Shown: positions 47,347 through 57,074, numbered from the stretch's first letter. The stretch: DNA of 64,000 nucleotides from Rhodobacter viridis (GCF_003217355.1 NZ_QJTK01000003.1:280168-344167), one strand, 5' to 3'. Numbers and translations: made by a program. The notes: generated by a model from the letters alone, not told the origin.

Positions 47347-48060
47347 TCAGCCGAAACGGTTCGGCCCCGGCGTGCCGCGCGAGCACAGGAACACGAGGAC
47401 GGCAATCGAATAGCCGAACAGCAGCAGCATGATCAGCCCCATCAGGCCGATGCCAACCGCAGGGTCGTTCGTGCCCGCCGCATCGGCCGCCGCCGCGACA
47501 AGGCCGATGATCACGCCGACCGGGATCATCGCCAGATAAAAGCCGCCAATCCACCAGCCCGACCGGTCGGTGTCATGCAGGCGCCGCACCGTGACGGAGA
47601 GCGAGGGCAGGAAGGTCGCAAGCGAGGCAATCCCGCTCAGCGCCGCGCCATCGCGGCCCATGATCCCCTCCAGAAATCCGCCAGCGAAACCGAGGATCAG
47701 GCAAAACAGGAAGAACCACCAATATTCCGAGCGGCTCGCCCGGCCCTTGAAGGTGGCGTATTTCGTGAAACAGACCTTGATCGCCTCGCCGAAATCGCGC
47801 GGTGGGGCGGCGCCCTGACCGCCGTCCCGGGCCAATTGCGGTGGCATCCGGGCGCCTTGCGGCAGCGGCGGCATGGCCGTCGTCAGCGGGGGCGGCGCAA
47901 AGGGGAAGTGCAGATCGGCCCTTTGCCAATCTGCCATGCCCTCGCTCCAGATCAATGTATCGGCCTTGATCCGGCCCGCCCGGATCAGATCGCGGATCGC
48001 CAGATCGTCCACCGGGCCTTCGCTTTTGCCGGCCCATGCGTAATGCCACGCTTTCGTCAT
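47347..48060 (-). CDS. GYF_2-DUF805 membrane protein (copy B)
   Basis: This 237-aa protein is a paralogue of the downstream gene: GYF_2 start [19 protein letters not shown] with [12 protein letters not shown], shorter linker, DUF805 core [18 protein letters not shown] and [15 protein letters not shown], ending [12 protein letters not shown]. The two genes are 26 nt apart on the same strand, a clear tandem duplication. The start is the ATG at 48060. Function unknown. Confidence 0.85.
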   Translation of the reverse strand: MTKAWHYAWAGKSEGPVDDLAIRDLIRAGRIKADTLIWSEGMADWQRADLHFPFAPPPLTTAMPPLPQGARMPPQLARDGGQGAAPPRDFGEAIKVCFTKYATFKGRASRSEYWWFFLFCLILGFAGGFLEGIMGRDGAALSGIASLATFLPSLSVTVRRLHDTDRSGWWIGGFYLAMIPVGVIIGLVAAAADAAGTNDPAVGIGLMGLIMLLLFGYSIAVLVFLCSRGTPGPNRFG

Positions 48061-48136
48061 CAAAACCCTCGCGCAAACTTTGCTTGCGCGACACCTTAGC
48101 CTGAGGCAGGACGGGGCGACAATTGCGGAGACGACA

Positions 48137-49165
48137 ATGACCCAGAAAATCGCCATCCTCGGGGCTTCGGGCTACACCGGAGCCGAGCTTGCCCGCATCA
48201 TCGCGACCCATCCCGAAATGGAGATCGTCGCGCTTTCGGGCGACCGAAAAGCCGGGATGAGGATGGGCGAGGTCTTCCCGCATCTGCGCCACATGGGGCT
48301 GCCCGATCTGGTGAAGATCGAGGACATCGATTTTTCCGCCGTCGATCTCGCTTTCTGCGCGCTGCCGCATGCGACCTCGCAGGCGGTGATCGCCGAATTG
48401 CCGCGCGATCTGAAGGTGGTGGATCTCTCCGCCGACTTCCGGCTGCGCGACGCGGCGGAATATGAAAAATGGTATGGCAAGCCGCATGCGGCGATGGATC
48501 TGCAGGCCGAGGCGGTCTACGGGCTGACCGAGTTCTACCGCGAAGAGCTGAAAACCGCGCGGCTCTGCGCGGGCACGGGCTGCAATGCGGCGGCCGGGCA
48601 ATATGCGATCCGCCCGCTGATCGAGGCGGGGGTGATCGACCTTGACGAGATCGTCATCGACCTTAAGGCCGGGGTTTCGGGGGCGGGGCGCTCGCTGAAG
48701 GAAAACCTGCTGCATGCGGAGCTTGCGGGCGGCACGATGCCCTATTCGGCGGGCGGCAAGCACCGGCACTTGGGCGAGTTCGACCAGGAGTTTTCCAAGG
48801 TTGCGGGCCGCGCGGTGCGGGTGCAGTTCACCCCCCATCTGATGCCCTTCAACCGCGGGATCCTCGCCACCGTCTATGTCCGCGGCACGCCTGCCGACAT
48901 CCACGCGGCGCTGGCCAAGCGCTATGAGACCGAGGTGTTCCTTGAGGTGCTGCCCTTTGGCCAGCTCGCCTCGACCCGCTCGATCGCCGGGTCGAACTTC
49001 GTCCATGTCGGCGTGATCGGCGATCGGCTGCCGGGCCGCGCCGTCGTCACCGTCGCGCTCGACAACCTCACCAAGGGCTCCTCGGGGCAGGCGATCCAGA
49101 ACGCCAACCTGATGCTGGGCCTGCCCGAAACCATGGGGCTGATGCTGGCCCCGGTCTTCCCGTAA
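48137..49165 (+). CDS. argC: N-acetyl-gamma-glutamyl-phosphate reductase
   Basis: ArgC (342 aa) reduces N-acetylglutamyl phosphate to the semialdehyde in arginine synthesis. Features are the NADP motif [19 protein letters not shown] (about 4-22), the catalytic Cys in [18 protein letters not shown] (about 143-160), and the catalytic His in the [14 protein letters not shown] region. This long-type ArgC is normal for alphaproteobacteria. GGAGACGACA precedes the ATG. It is followed 15 nt later by ccmE; the two are likely co-transcribed although functionally unrelated. Confidence 0.95.
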   Translation: MTQKIAILGASGYTGAELARIIATHPEMEIVALSGDRKAGMRMGEVFPHLRHMGLPDLVKIEDIDFSAVDLAFCALPHATSQAVIAELPRDLKVVDLSADFRLRDAAEYEKWYGKPHAAMDLQAEAVYGLTEFYREELKTARLCAGTGCNAAAGQYAIRPLIEAGVIDLDEIVIDLKAGVSGAGRSLKENLLHAELAGGTMPYSAGGKHRHLGEFDQEFSKVAGRAVRVQFTPHLMPFNRGILATVYVRGTPADIHAALAKRYETEVFLEVLPFGQLASTRSIAGSNFVHVGVIGDRLPGRAVVTVALDNLTKGSSGQAIQNANLMLGLPETMGLMLAPVFP

Positions 49166-49180
49166 GGCAAAGGCACGACG

Positions 49181-49633
49181 ATGAAGAACCTCAAGAAGAC
49201 GCGGCGCATCCAGATTCTGGCGGTGGCGGGGGTGGCGCTGGCGCTCTCGACCGCGCTGATCGGCTATGGCATGCGCGACGGCATCAACTTCTTCCGCGCG
49301 CCGAGCCAGGTTCTGGCCGAGCCGCCGAAACCGGGCGAGGTCTTCCGTCTGGGCGGTCTGGTCGAAACCGGCACGCTGGTGCGCGGGCAGGGCGAGGAGA
49401 TCACCTTCAAGGTCACTGATGGCGGCGCCTCGGTCCCGGTCAAGTTCACCGGCGTGCTGCCCGACCTCTTTGGCGAGGGCAAGGGCATGGTCGGCACCGG
49501 CGAGATGCAGGGCGAGACCTTCATCGCGCGGGAAATCCTCGCCAAGCATGACGAAAACTACATGCCCAAGGAAGTGACCGACGCGCTGAAGGAACAGGGC
49601 GTCTACCGCGACCCGGCCAAGCCCGAGGGCTGA
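49181..49633 (+). CDS. ccmE: Cytochrome c maturation heme chaperone CcmE
   Basis: CcmE (150 aa), also called CycJ, binds heme covalently in the periplasm and hands it to apocytochrome c. It has an N-terminal membrane anchor (IQILAVAGVALALSTALIGYG) and the OB-fold core. The heme-binding His with its Tyr is in AKHDENYMPKEV (about 121-132). The protein is complete. It sits apart from other ccm genes, directly after argC, a pairing I recall from R. capsulatus. It is needed for all c-type cytochromes in photosynthetic and respiratory electron transport. Confidence 0.95.
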   Translation: MKNLKKTRRIQILAVAGVALALSTALIGYGMRDGINFFRAPSQVLAEPPKPGEVFRLGGLVETGTLVRGQGEEITFKVTDGGASVPVKFTGVLPDLFGEGKGMVGTGEMQGETFIAREILAKHDENYMPKEVTDALKEQGVYRDPAKPEG

Positions 49634-49700
49634 GGGCGGACTGTTGCGTCGCCGTTAACCTGATTTCGCGAGGCTTTCCCCGGCAGCCAAGGGGAGAGCC

Positions 49701-50312
49701 ATGAAATCGGTGACTGACATTGCCCGCGAAATCGTCGCCCGCGAGGGCGGCTATGTGAACGACCCCTCCGACCCGGGGGGGGCGACGAAATACGGGGTGA
49801 CGCTTGGCACGCTGCGCGGGCTGGGCCTTGATCTGAACCGCGACGGAGTGGTGAGCGCGCGCGACGTGCAGCTGCTGACCCCCGATCAGGCGGCCGAGAT
49901 CTTTGTCTCGCAGTATTTCAAGGCGCCGAAACTCGATCAGCTGCCTGCGGCGCTGCAGGCCTCGGTCTTCGACATGCAGGTGAATGCGGGGGCGCATGCG
50001 ATCCGCATCCTGCAGGAATTGCTGGGCCGGATGGGGCATCCGGTGGTGGTCGATGGCGTGCTCGGGCCGCAGACGATCGCGGCGGCGCAGGCGGCGGCGG
50101 CGGGGGATCCGCAACTCTTTGCCGATGCCTACGGGATTGCGCGGCGCAACTACTATTACGACCTTGCCGACCGCCGCCCGGCCAGCCGCAAATATGCGAC
50201 GACGCGGGCGGGCACCAAGGGCGGCTGGATCCTGCGCGCCGAGGAATTCATCTCGCCGCGCTTTCATCTGAGCGCGGCGCAGCACCGGGCGCGGGTGGCG
50301 AAATGGGGCTGA
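49701..50312 (+). CDS. RcGTA-type endolysin (GH108 peptidoglycan hydrolase)
   Basis: This 203-aa enzyme carries the GH108 catalytic start EIVAREGGYVNDPSDPGGAT (catalytic Glu about 15) and the C-terminal peptidoglycan-binding part with MQVNAGAHAIRILQELLG. It lacks a signal peptide and overlaps the next gene, a holin, by 10 nt. This pair corresponds by content and position type to the R. capsulatus GTA endolysin/holin genes that lyse producer cells, located away from the GTA structural cluster (established knowledge). It would be expressed only in the GTA-producing subpopulation. The start at 49701 follows AGGGGAGAG. Confidence 0.92.
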   Translation: MKSVTDIAREIVAREGGYVNDPSDPGGATKYGVTLGTLRGLGLDLNRDGVVSARDVQLLTPDQAAEIFVSQYFKAPKLDQLPAALQASVFDMQVNAGAHAIRILQELLGRMGHPVVVDGVLGPQTIAAAQAAAAGDPQLFADAYGIARRNYYYDLADRRPASRKYATTRAGTKGGWILRAEEFISPRFHLSAAQHRARVAKWG

Positions 50313-50797
50313 TCGGGGCGCTTCTGGGCACTCCCGCCGCGACGGGGGCGATCGGCACGGCGGTGACCTCGGTGGCCGAGGTCTTCACCCCCAACGCGAC
50401 GAAGAAGATGGAAGCCGATGCGGCAGCCTGGCAGGCGGCGCTTGCGGAACACGGGACCGAGTTTCAAACCGCGCAGCCCGGGCTGTTCGATCGCGTCGTG
50501 AACGGGTTGAACCGTCTGCCGCGGCCGATGCTGGCTTTGGGCACGCTCGGGCTCTTCGTCTATGCGATGATCGACCCCGCGGGGTTCGAGGACCGGATGG
50601 TCGGGCTGAATGCCGTGCCCGAGCCGCTCTGGTGGCTTCTGGGCGCCATCGTCAGCTTTTACTTCGGCGCGCGCGAGTTCCATTACAGTCGTGCCCGCGC
50701 CACCCCCGCCGCCGCCGTCCCGACCGCGCCCGAGGAAAACCCGGCGCTGGCGGAGTTCCTGTCGAAAGGCGCCGCCGGGGCCGCGCCCGCCGCGTGA
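50303..50797 (+). CDS. RcGTA-type holin (3-TM)
   Basis: This 164-aa protein has hydrophobic segments at about 1-25 (LIGALLGTPAATGAIGTAV), 73-92 (LPRPMLALGTLGLFVYAMID) and 108-123 (LWWLLGAIVSFYFGAR), plus an Ala/Pro-rich cytoplasmic tail. It belongs to the GTA 3-TM holin family, which opens the inner membrane for the endolysin. It overlaps the endolysin by 10 nt, and its stop directly abuts the stop of the convergent arginase gene. Confidence 0.9.
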   Translation: MGLIGALLGTPAATGAIGTAVTSVAEVFTPNATKKMEADAAAWQAALAEHGTEFQTAQPGLFDRVVNGLNRLPRPMLALGTLGLFVYAMIDPAGFEDRMVGLNAVPEPLWWLLGAIVSFYFGAREFHYSRARATPAAAVPTAPEENPALAEFLSKGAAGAAPAA

Positions 50798-51721
50798 TCA
50801 ATGCATCCGGGTGGGCCGGTCGAAGACCTTCCGGCCCATCAGCGAGGCGACCAGATCGACCATCAGTTCGGCCGTCCGCCCGCGCTCGTCCAAAAACGGG
50901 TTCAGCTCGACCAGATCAAGCGAGCTGACAAGCCCCGACTCGTGCAGAAGCTCCATCACCAGATGCGCCTCGCGAAACGTGGTGCCGCCCGGAACCGTCG
51001 TGCCCACCGCAGGCGCGATCGAGGGGTCGAGAAAATCGACATCCAGCGAGACATGCAGCAACCCGTTTTCGGCCCGGACCTTGGCCAGAAATTCGCGCAA
51101 GGGGGCGCCGATGCCGCGCTCATCGAGCACCCGCATGTCGGCAATCTCGATCTCGGCCGGGATCAGCGCGGCTTCCTCGGCATCATCGACGGAGCGGATG
51201 CCGAGCATGCAGATGCGGTGATGGGCCACCGGCGCGGGGAAGGGCGGGAAGGCGTCGAAGCCCGGCCGACCGGCGATATAGGCGACCGGGGTGCCGTGCA
51301 GATTGCCCGATTGCGTGCTTTGAAGCGTGTGGAAATCGGTATGCGCATCGAGCCACAAAAGGAAGAGCGGTCGCCCGACGCTTTCCGCATGCGCCGCCAC
51401 CCCCGCGACCGAGCCGAGCGAGAGCGAATGATCCCCGCCCAGAAAGATCGGAAAGCCCTCGGCCGCCGCGGCCTGTCCGGCTTGCGACAGGGCCTCGGTC
51501 CAGCCCACGGTCTCGGCCAGATGATGCACGGCCGGGTTCGGATGCGGCATCGGTTCATGGGCGACGGGCGCAACGTCGCCGCGGTCGATCACCTGATGGC
51601 CAAGGCCGCTGATCGCCTCGGCCAGACCCGCCACGCGATAGGCGGCCGGGCCCATCAGACAGCCCGCACGCTTTTGCCCGGTGTCAACGGGTGCGCCGAT
51701 CAGGATCACTTTCTGGGTCAT
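50798..51721 (-). CDS. rocF: Arginase
   Basis: This 307-aa ureohydrolase converts arginine to ornithine and urea. The manganese-binding signatures are all present: FLGGDHSLSLGS (His about 97), LLWLDAHTDFHTLQSTQSGN (about 121-140), and SLDVDFLDPSIAPAVGT (about 226-242). The residues after the second motif (TLQSTQSGNLHG) favour arginase over agmatinase. The start at 51721 is followed by QKVILIGAPVDTGQKRAGC. It gives arginine catabolism beside the synthetic argC; the window also carries carB. Confidence 0.93.
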   Translation of the reverse strand: MTQKVILIGAPVDTGQKRAGCLMGPAAYRVAGLAEAISGLGHQVIDRGDVAPVAHEPMPHPNPAVHHLAETVGWTEALSQAGQAAAAEGFPIFLGGDHSLSLGSVAGVAAHAESVGRPLFLLWLDAHTDFHTLQSTQSGNLHGTPVAYIAGRPGFDAFPPFPAPVAHHRICMLGIRSVDDAEEAALIPAEIEIADMRVLDERGIGAPLREFLAKVRAENGLLHVSLDVDFLDPSIAPAVGTTVPGGTTFREAHLVMELLHESGLVSSLDLVELNPFLDERGRTAELMVDLVASLMGRKVFDRPTRMH

Positions 51722-51789
51722 GGCGGGTTCCTTTCGATGCGCGGAGAAGGGGGCCGTCTGCCCCCTCTTCGGGCTACGCCCGAATTCAC

Positions 51790-51854
51790 CCCCGAGGATA
51801 TTTCAGCCAAGGTGAAAACGGCATGACTTTCATCTTGCCAAAAATACCTCGGGG
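51790..51854. repeat. Dispersed intergenic inverted repeat, variant copy 5
   Basis: Arms CCCCGAGGATATTTCAGCCA plus AGGTGAAA (51790-51817) and TTTCATCTTGCCAAAAATAC plus CTCGGGG (51828-51854) pair around a 10-nt loop. The core is ATATTT-GCCAAGNTGAA instead of GTATTT-GCCAAGAAGAA. It lies between the arginase start and the metG stop. Confidence 0.75.
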
Positions 51855-51927
51855 GAGCCCCGAAGGACGGGGTGAAAGGGGGACCGTGGCGCCAGTGGCG
51901 CCGCGTAAGCCCCCTGAACGAGCCCCC

Positions 51928-53637
51928 TTACTCCCGCCGACCGGCGAAGCGTTTCGCCCAGTCTTCGCGCTCTTCGTCGGTGATCTTGCGGAAGAGGTTC
52001 TCCGGCACCGTGAAGGCATGGCCCGCGGGCAGAACCGTCAGCGCGGCGTCCAGATCCTCGGGCCAGGCCCAGTCTTCGCAGTCGAGCGATGCCATGATCG
52101 CCTGCGCCGCATCCGGAATGAACGGGCGCGACAGCACCGCGTAAAGCCGGATCAGATGCAGCGCGAAGGCGATGATGCCGCGCGCGGCGGCTTCGTCGGT
52201 CTTCACCACGCTCCAGGGCGCGGCGGCCTGCAGATATTCGTTGCCAAGCACCCAGAGCCCGCGCAGTTCTTCGGCGGCGCGGCGGACGTGGATTTCATCC
52301 ATCGCCTTTTCGTAAGCCGCCAGACCTTCGCGGAATTGCGCCATCAGCGCGGTCTCGCGCTCGGTCATCACCACCGCGGCGGGCAGTTCGGTGCCGAATT
52401 TCGAATTGCAGAACTTCGTCACCCGGCTGACGAGGTTGCCCAGCACATCTGCCAGATCCTTGTTCACCGAGGCCTGGAAATTCTCCCAGGTGAATTCGGC
52501 ATCCGCACTTTCCGGCGCGTGCGACAGCAGCCACCAGCGCCAGTAATCCGAGGGCAGGATGCCCAGCGCCTGATCCATGAACACGCCGCGCCCGCGCGAG
52601 GTCGAGAACTGGCCGCCGTCATAGTTCAGGTAGTTGAAGGACTTGATGTAATCGACGAGCTTCCACGGCTCGGCCGAGCCAAGGATGGTCGAGGGGAAGC
52701 TCAGTGTATGGAAGGGCACGTTGTCCTTGCCCATGAACTGGGTATAGGTCACGTCGCCCGCGCCCTGATCGAGGCGCCACCAGCGCGCCCAGTCGCCGCC
52801 GGTCTTCTCGGCCCATTCCTGCGTGCCCGCGATATATTCGATCGGCGCATCGAACCAGACGTAGAAGACCTTGCCCTCCATGCCCTGCCACGGCGCGCCG
52901 TCGAATTGCGCGGGAACGCCCCAGCTCAGGTCACGGGTAATGCCGCGGTCCTGCAGGCCCTCGCCATCGAACAGCCATTTCTTCGCGATCGAGGTCGACA
53001 GCACCGGCCAGTCGGTCTTGCTGTCGATCCAGGCGGCGAGCTTGTCCTTCATCGCCGACTGGCGCAGGAACAGATGCTTCGTCTCGCGCATCTCCAGATC
53101 GGTCGAGCCCGAAATCACCGAGCGCGGGTTGATCAGATCGACGGGGTCGAGTTGCTTCGTGCAATTGTCGCATTGATCGCCGCGGGCGGAATCGAAGCCG
53201 CAGTTCGGGCAGGTGCCCTCGATGTAGCGGTCGGGCAGGAAGCGGCCATCGGTTACCGAATACATCTGCTTTTCGGTGACTTCGCGGATCAGCCCCTGAT
53301 CAGCCAGCACTTTTGCGAAATGCTGCGTCAGCGCGCGGTTTTGCGGGCTCGACGAGCGGCCGAAGTGATCGAAGGACAGCCGGAAGCCGCCCGCGATCGC
53401 CGCCTGCACGTCGTGCATCTCGGCGCAATACTCGGCGACGGGCTTGCCCGCCTTGGCCGCGGCGAGTTCCGCGGGCGTGCCGTGTTCATCGGTCGCACAG
53501 ATGAACATCACCTCGTGGCCGCGCCCGCGCAGATAGCGCGCGTAGAGGTCGGCCGGCAGCTGGCTGCCCACGAGGTTGCCCAGATGCTTGATGCCATTGA
53601 TATAGGGAATCGCCGAGGTGATGAGATGACGCGCCAT
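51928..53637 (-). CDS. metG: Methionyl-tRNA synthetase
   Basis: This class I synthetase has 569 aa. The HIGH-equivalent is [20 protein letters not shown] (residues about 11-30). A zinc knuckle is present in [20 protein letters not shown] (about 143-162). The KMSKS loop is the variant [13 protein letters not shown], lacking the first Lys, a form seen in a subset of MetRS. No C-terminal tRNA-binding (EMAP) domain is visible. The start at 53637 is where family homology begins; codons to 53718 in frame are extra. Confidence 0.94.
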   Translation of the reverse strand: MARHLITSAIPYINGIKHLGNLVGSQLPADLYARYLRGRGHEVMFICATDEHGTPAELAAAKAGKPVAEYCAEMHDVQAAIAGGFRLSFDHFGRSSSPQNRALTQHFAKVLADQGLIREVTEKQMYSVTDGRFLPDRYIEGTCPNCGFDSARGDQCDNCTKQLDPVDLINPRSVISGSTDLEMRETKHLFLRQSAMKDKLAAWIDSKTDWPVLSTSIAKKWLFDGEGLQDRGITRDLSWGVPAQFDGAPWQGMEGKVFYVWFDAPIEYIAGTQEWAEKTGGDWARWWRLDQGAGDVTYTQFMGKDNVPFHTLSFPSTILGSAEPWKLVDYIKSFNYLNYDGGQFSTSRGRGVFMDQALGILPSDYWRWWLLSHAPESADAEFTWENFQASVNKDLADVLGNLVSRVTKFCNSKFGTELPAAVVMTERETALMAQFREGLAAYEKAMDEIHVRRAAEELRGLWVLGNEYLQAAAPWSVVKTDEAAARGIIAFALHLIRLYAVLSRPFIPDAAQAIMASLDCEDWAWPEDLDAALTVLPAGHAFTVPENLFRKITDEEREDWAKRFAGRRE

Positions 53638-53838
53638 GACCCTTGCCCGCTTGCCGCAACTGCAGCCGTTTAGCGTGGCAGGCCGTCGCTGGCCAGAGGG
53701 TTTCGCCCGCGACCGCATCGAAGCTGCGACAGTCGGTCAAATGAAAAGACACAATCTCGTGCTTGCGAAACTGAACGAAGCAGTGCACACCTTAGGCGTG
53801 TGGCGGCCCCTCCCCGTCACCATGCAGCGGACTCCAGA

Positions 53839-55509
53839 ATGGACTATTCGTGGCCAACCCGCGGGGCGCCTGAAGATGGTGTCGTCGCAATCGATGCGCA
53901 GGGCCGTATCGATTATCTCAACGCTGCGGCCGCGGCGCTGTTCGGATATGACCATGGTGTCTTGCTGGGACAGGCGCTGGAAGTGCTGATCCCGCAGCGG
54001 CAGGCCCAGATTCATGCGCAGTTGCGGCGGGCTTTCACCGCGGGAAAGGTGCCTCTGGCGATCGGCCGGATGCGCTCGGTGGCGGGGGTGCGCCGCGACG
54101 GAACCGAGGTGGCGCTGCATGTCATGCTCAAGCGCGATGCCGATACCGGGCGGGTCTTCGCCTTCCTGCATCCGCTCGATCGTCCGGGCGGGGCGCGGGG
54201 CGACAGCCGCGAGCCGGGCGAGGACCGTCTGACCGGTCTGCCCGATCGCCGGGCCCTGCGCGCCGATCTGGATGCGCTGCTGAGGCAGGCCGATCCGGCG
54301 CAGGGGCAGGTTTGTCTTCTGTTCGTCGAAATAGATCCTTTCGCGGGCAATCGCGCGTCCGTCGATCCGGCGCATCATGATGCGCTGATCCGGGCCTGCG
54401 CCGCGCGGCTGGAAGGGCTCGAAACCGATGACATGCGGCTTTACCGCTCGGGCGAGGACGGGTTCATCTTTCTGATGGTGCAGCGGGCCGAGCCCGCGGT
54501 GCCCGGTCCGCAGCTTGCCCGGGTGATGACGGTGCTGCGGGCGCCCTTTGAAATCGGCGGCCAGCCGCTGCATCTCGAATTCGGCATCGGCCATGCCTCG
54601 TCGCCCGAACATGGTGTTCAGGCCGGGGAGCTGATCGCCAATGCGGCCCTGGCGCTGGCGGCCTCCAAGGCGGCGTTCAACCGGCCCACCGGCTATGACG
54701 AAAGTCTGCGCAACCGGGTCGAGCACCGGCACCGGCTGCTGCGTGATCTGCGGTCCGCGGTCGAGCGGCGCGAGTTCGAGCTTTACTACCAGCCGCAGGT
54801 CGAGCTGGCGAGCGGCCGGATCGTGGCGCTGGAGGCGCTTTTGCGCTGGAGACACCCCGAATGGGGATTGCTGTTGCCGGGGGCCTTCATGGAGGTCCTC
54901 AGCTCGTCCGAGCTTTCGCTGGCGGTTGGCGAATGGGTGCTGCGCGAGGCCTGTGCGCAGGTCGCAAGCTGGAACATGAACCGCGCCAATCCGCTGACCG
55001 TGGCGGTGAATGTCTTTCCGCGCCAGTTCGACCGCGACATCCTGCCTGCGTCCATCCTGCGGGCCTTGGCCGAAAGCGGTCTTCCCCCGGCGCAGCTTGA
55101 GATCGAGATCACTGAAAATATCGTGATCGATCCCGCCGCCCAGAGTTCCGAAGTCTTCGAAACGCTGCATGCTCTGGGCGTCGGTCTGGTGCTGGATGAC
55201 TTCGGCACCGGCTATGCCTCGCTCACCTGTCTTGCCCGCCATCCGGTGCAGAAGCTCAAGATCGACAAGAGTTTCGTTGCGGGCATCGACACCGGTCCGG
55301 GGTATCGGGCGATCCTGAAATCCCTGCAGGCATTGGCCGGAGCGCTGGGGCTGGGCACCGTCGTCGAGGGGGTCGAGACCGAAGAAATCGCGGCGCTGAT
55401 GCGCGAGTTCGGCTTCGAGATCGGCCAGGGCTACTTCTGGAGCAGGCCGATGCCGCGTCAGGATTGCGCCCGGGTGCTGGGGTTCGTCGATCAGGTCTCG
55501 GTGCCATGA
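53839..55509 (+). CDS. PAS-GGDEF-EAL protein (probable c-di-GMP phosphodiesterase)
   Basis: This protein of about 556 aa has a PAS domain (VVAIDAQGRIDYLNAAAAAL, first 110 residues), a degenerate GGDEF domain and a complete EAL domain. The cyclase signature is RSGEDGFIF instead of GGDEF, so synthesis is unlikely. The EAL half keeps all catalytic residues: LEALLRWRHPEWG (ExLxR), VAVNVFPRQF, EIEITEN, LVLDDFGTGYASL, KLKIDKSFVAG, VVEGVETEE and GFEIGQGYFWSRPMP. It should hydrolyse c-di-GMP, perhaps under PAS or pseudo-GGDEF control. The start may be the ATG at 53839 or a GTG at 53800. No membrane segment. Confidence 0.9.
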   Translation: MDYSWPTRGAPEDGVVAIDAQGRIDYLNAAAAALFGYDHGVLLGQALEVLIPQRQAQIHAQLRRAFTAGKVPLAIGRMRSVAGVRRDGTEVALHVMLKRDADTGRVFAFLHPLDRPGGARGDSREPGEDRLTGLPDRRALRADLDALLRQADPAQGQVCLLFVEIDPFAGNRASVDPAHHDALIRACAARLEGLETDDMRLYRSGEDGFIFLMVQRAEPAVPGPQLARVMTVLRAPFEIGGQPLHLEFGIGHASSPEHGVQAGELIANAALALAASKAAFNRPTGYDESLRNRVEHRHRLLRDLRSAVERREFELYYQPQVELASGRIVALEALLRWRHPEWGLLLPGAFMEVLSSSELSLAVGEWVLREACAQVASWNMNRANPLTVAVNVFPRQFDRDILPASILRALAESGLPPAQLEIEITENIVIDPAAQSSEVFETLHALGVGLVLDDFGTGYASLTCLARHPVQKLKIDKSFVAGIDTGPGYRAILKSLQALAGALGLGTVVEGVETEEIAALMREFGFEIGQGYFWSRPMPRQDCARVLGFVDQVSVP

Positions 55510-55651
55510 CTTCGCGCTTTGATTGATTGGGCGATCAAAAAGCGACTTGTTGACACTCAAAAGCGACAATGGTCTTGATGCCTCTCGATGGGCACCACAA
55601 CGTGCCCGCGAAAGTGATTCGATCGACTGAATGTCGGAGGAAGGTCTCGGG

Positions 55652-56272
55652 ATGCATACGGACGCGATTGCCCGCAGCTACAAGCGCTGGGCGCCGATCT
55701 ATGACAGAACCTTTGGCAAGATCACCCATGCCGGCCGCCATCATGCGGCGCGGGAAGTGAACTCGACCGGCGGGGCTGTGCTCGAGGTGGGCATCGGCAC
55801 CGGGCTGGCGCTTGATCTTTACGAGCCGTCGAAAGTTGCGGTCACCGGCATCGACCTGTCGCCCGACATGCTGGCCAAGGCGCAGGCGCGGGCCGAGGCG
55901 CAGGGGCTGCGCAATGTCGCCGGGCTGCACATCATGGATGCGCGCGAACTGGCCTTCGAGGATGAGAGCTTCGATCACGTCGTCGCGCTGCACATCATGT
56001 CGGTGGTGCCCGAGCCGCGCCGCGTGCTGGCCGAGATGGCCCGCGTCTGCCGCGTCGGCGGCACGGTGCTGATCACCAACCACTTCGCCCGCGAAACCGG
56101 CGGCTGGGGCGTGGCCGCGAAACTCGCCGCGCCGATGGCCGATGCGCTGGGCTGGCATTCCGACTTCGCCCGCGACGAGGTGATGTCCGAGCCGCGGCTG
56201 AAGCTGGTCGAGGAAACCCGGCTGCCGCCCTTCGGCCTGATGACCTATCTGCGCTTCCGCCGCGTCGCGTAA
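55652..56272 (+). CDS. pmtA: Phosphatidylethanolamine N-methyltransferase (PmtA type)
   Basis: This SAM-dependent methyltransferase has about 206 aa. Motif I is AVLEVGIGTGLALDLY, followed by VTGIDLSPDMLAKA and DESFDHVVALHIMSVVPEP. Size and sequence resemble the Rhodobacter sphaeroides PmtA that makes phosphatidylcholine by three methylations of phosphatidylethanolamine. The N-terminal HTDAIARSYKRWAPIYDRTF is typical. The start could be Met at 55631 or 55652; I prefer the latter by homology. It acts at the inner membrane on lipid. It is a single gene between the EAL protein and mopB. Confidence 0.88.
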   Translation: MHTDAIARSYKRWAPIYDRTFGKITHAGRHHAAREVNSTGGAVLEVGIGTGLALDLYEPSKVAVTGIDLSPDMLAKAQARAEAQGLRNVAGLHIMDARELAFEDESFDHVVALHIMSVVPEPRRVLAEMARVCRVGGTVLITNHFARETGGWGVAAKLAAPMADALGWHSDFARDEVMSEPRLKLVEETRLPPFGLMTYLRFRRVA

Positions 56273-56288
56273 GCTTTCGGCCCTGCCG

Positions 56289-57074
56289 TCACGGCAGGGC
56301 CAGAATGACATGGCTTGACTTGATCAAGGCCGTCGTTTCGGTCCCGGGCTGCAGATCCAGCATCTCGGCGCTGTCGCGGGTGATCGTCGCGGTGACCGTT
56401 TTCGCTCCGCCCAGATCCAGCGTCACCTCGCTTGCCAAGGGCGCATCGATCCGCTCGATCACCCGGCCCTTCAGCCGGTTGCGCACCGAAAGCCGCTCCG
56501 GCACGCCCGCGCCCGCCAGCATGACGAAATTCGATTTCACCAGTGCCAGCACCTCGGCCCCGGGGGCCAGCCGCATCTCGGCGGCCGAGCGCGCGGTGAT
56601 CACCGCCGTCAGATCCTGCCCCTCGGCCAGATGCATCCGCACCTGCGCGGCGACATCATCGGCGGCCACGGACCAGACCTTGCACAGCCACGCATTGCGC
56701 GCCGAGGTCCGCAGGCTCAGCCCGCGCAGCACCTCTGCCGGATCGAGGTTCAGGCTTTTTTCGAAACTCGCCAGCAGCTTCGCGACGCCCTCCTCCATCG
56801 CGCCATAGGCCGCGATCAGTTTCTCGCCCGTAGGCGTCAGCACCGCGCCGCCGCCCGCCTTGCCGCCCGGCGCCGCGGTGACGACAGGGGTCGAGAACAG
56901 GTTGTTCATCGCCTGCACCCCGTCCCAGGCCGCCTTGTAGGACAGTCCCACCTCGCGCGCCGCCGCCGAGATCGAGCCGGTGCGCCCGACCGCCGCCAGA
57001 AGCGCCACCCGCTCGGCGCCCATGCGCGAGCCCGTCCGTTCCAGCACCAGTGCCCCGCGTAGCCCGTCCGTCAT
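56289..57074 (-). CDS. mopB: ModE-like molybdate-responsive regulator MopB
   Basis: This 261-aa protein has an N-terminal ModE HTH (ISAAAREVGLSYKAAWDGVQ, about 34-53) and two C-terminal Mop/TOBE-type molybdate-binding repeats (LTAVITARSAAEMRLAPGAE and TVTATITRDSAEMLDLQPGT). It binds molybdate and DNA Mo-boxes. It is divergent from mopA by 285 bp. In R. capsulatus MopA and MopB both repress mopA-modABCD and the alternative nitrogenase activator anfA when Mo is present (established). The start at 57074 is chosen by homology; in-frame extension to 57290 is unlikely. Confidence 0.95.
   Translation of the reverse strand: MTDGLRGALVLERTGSRMGAERVALLAAVGRTGSISAAAREVGLSYKAAWDGVQAMNNLFSTPVVTAAPGGKAGGGAVLTPTGEKLIAAYGAMEEGVAKLLASFEKSLNLDPAEVLRGLSLRTSARNAWLCKVWSVAADDVAAQVRMHLAEGQDLTAVITARSAAEMRLAPGAEVLALVKSNFVMLAGAGVPERLSVRNRLKGRVIERIDAPLASEVTLDLGGAKTVTATITRDSAEMLDLQPGTETTALIKSSHVILALP

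Noticed and set aside
55545..55580. TTGACA at 55550 as a pmtA promoter
   Set aside because: The -35 is perfect but no reasonable -10 lies 16-18 nt downstream, so I did not list it as a promoter.
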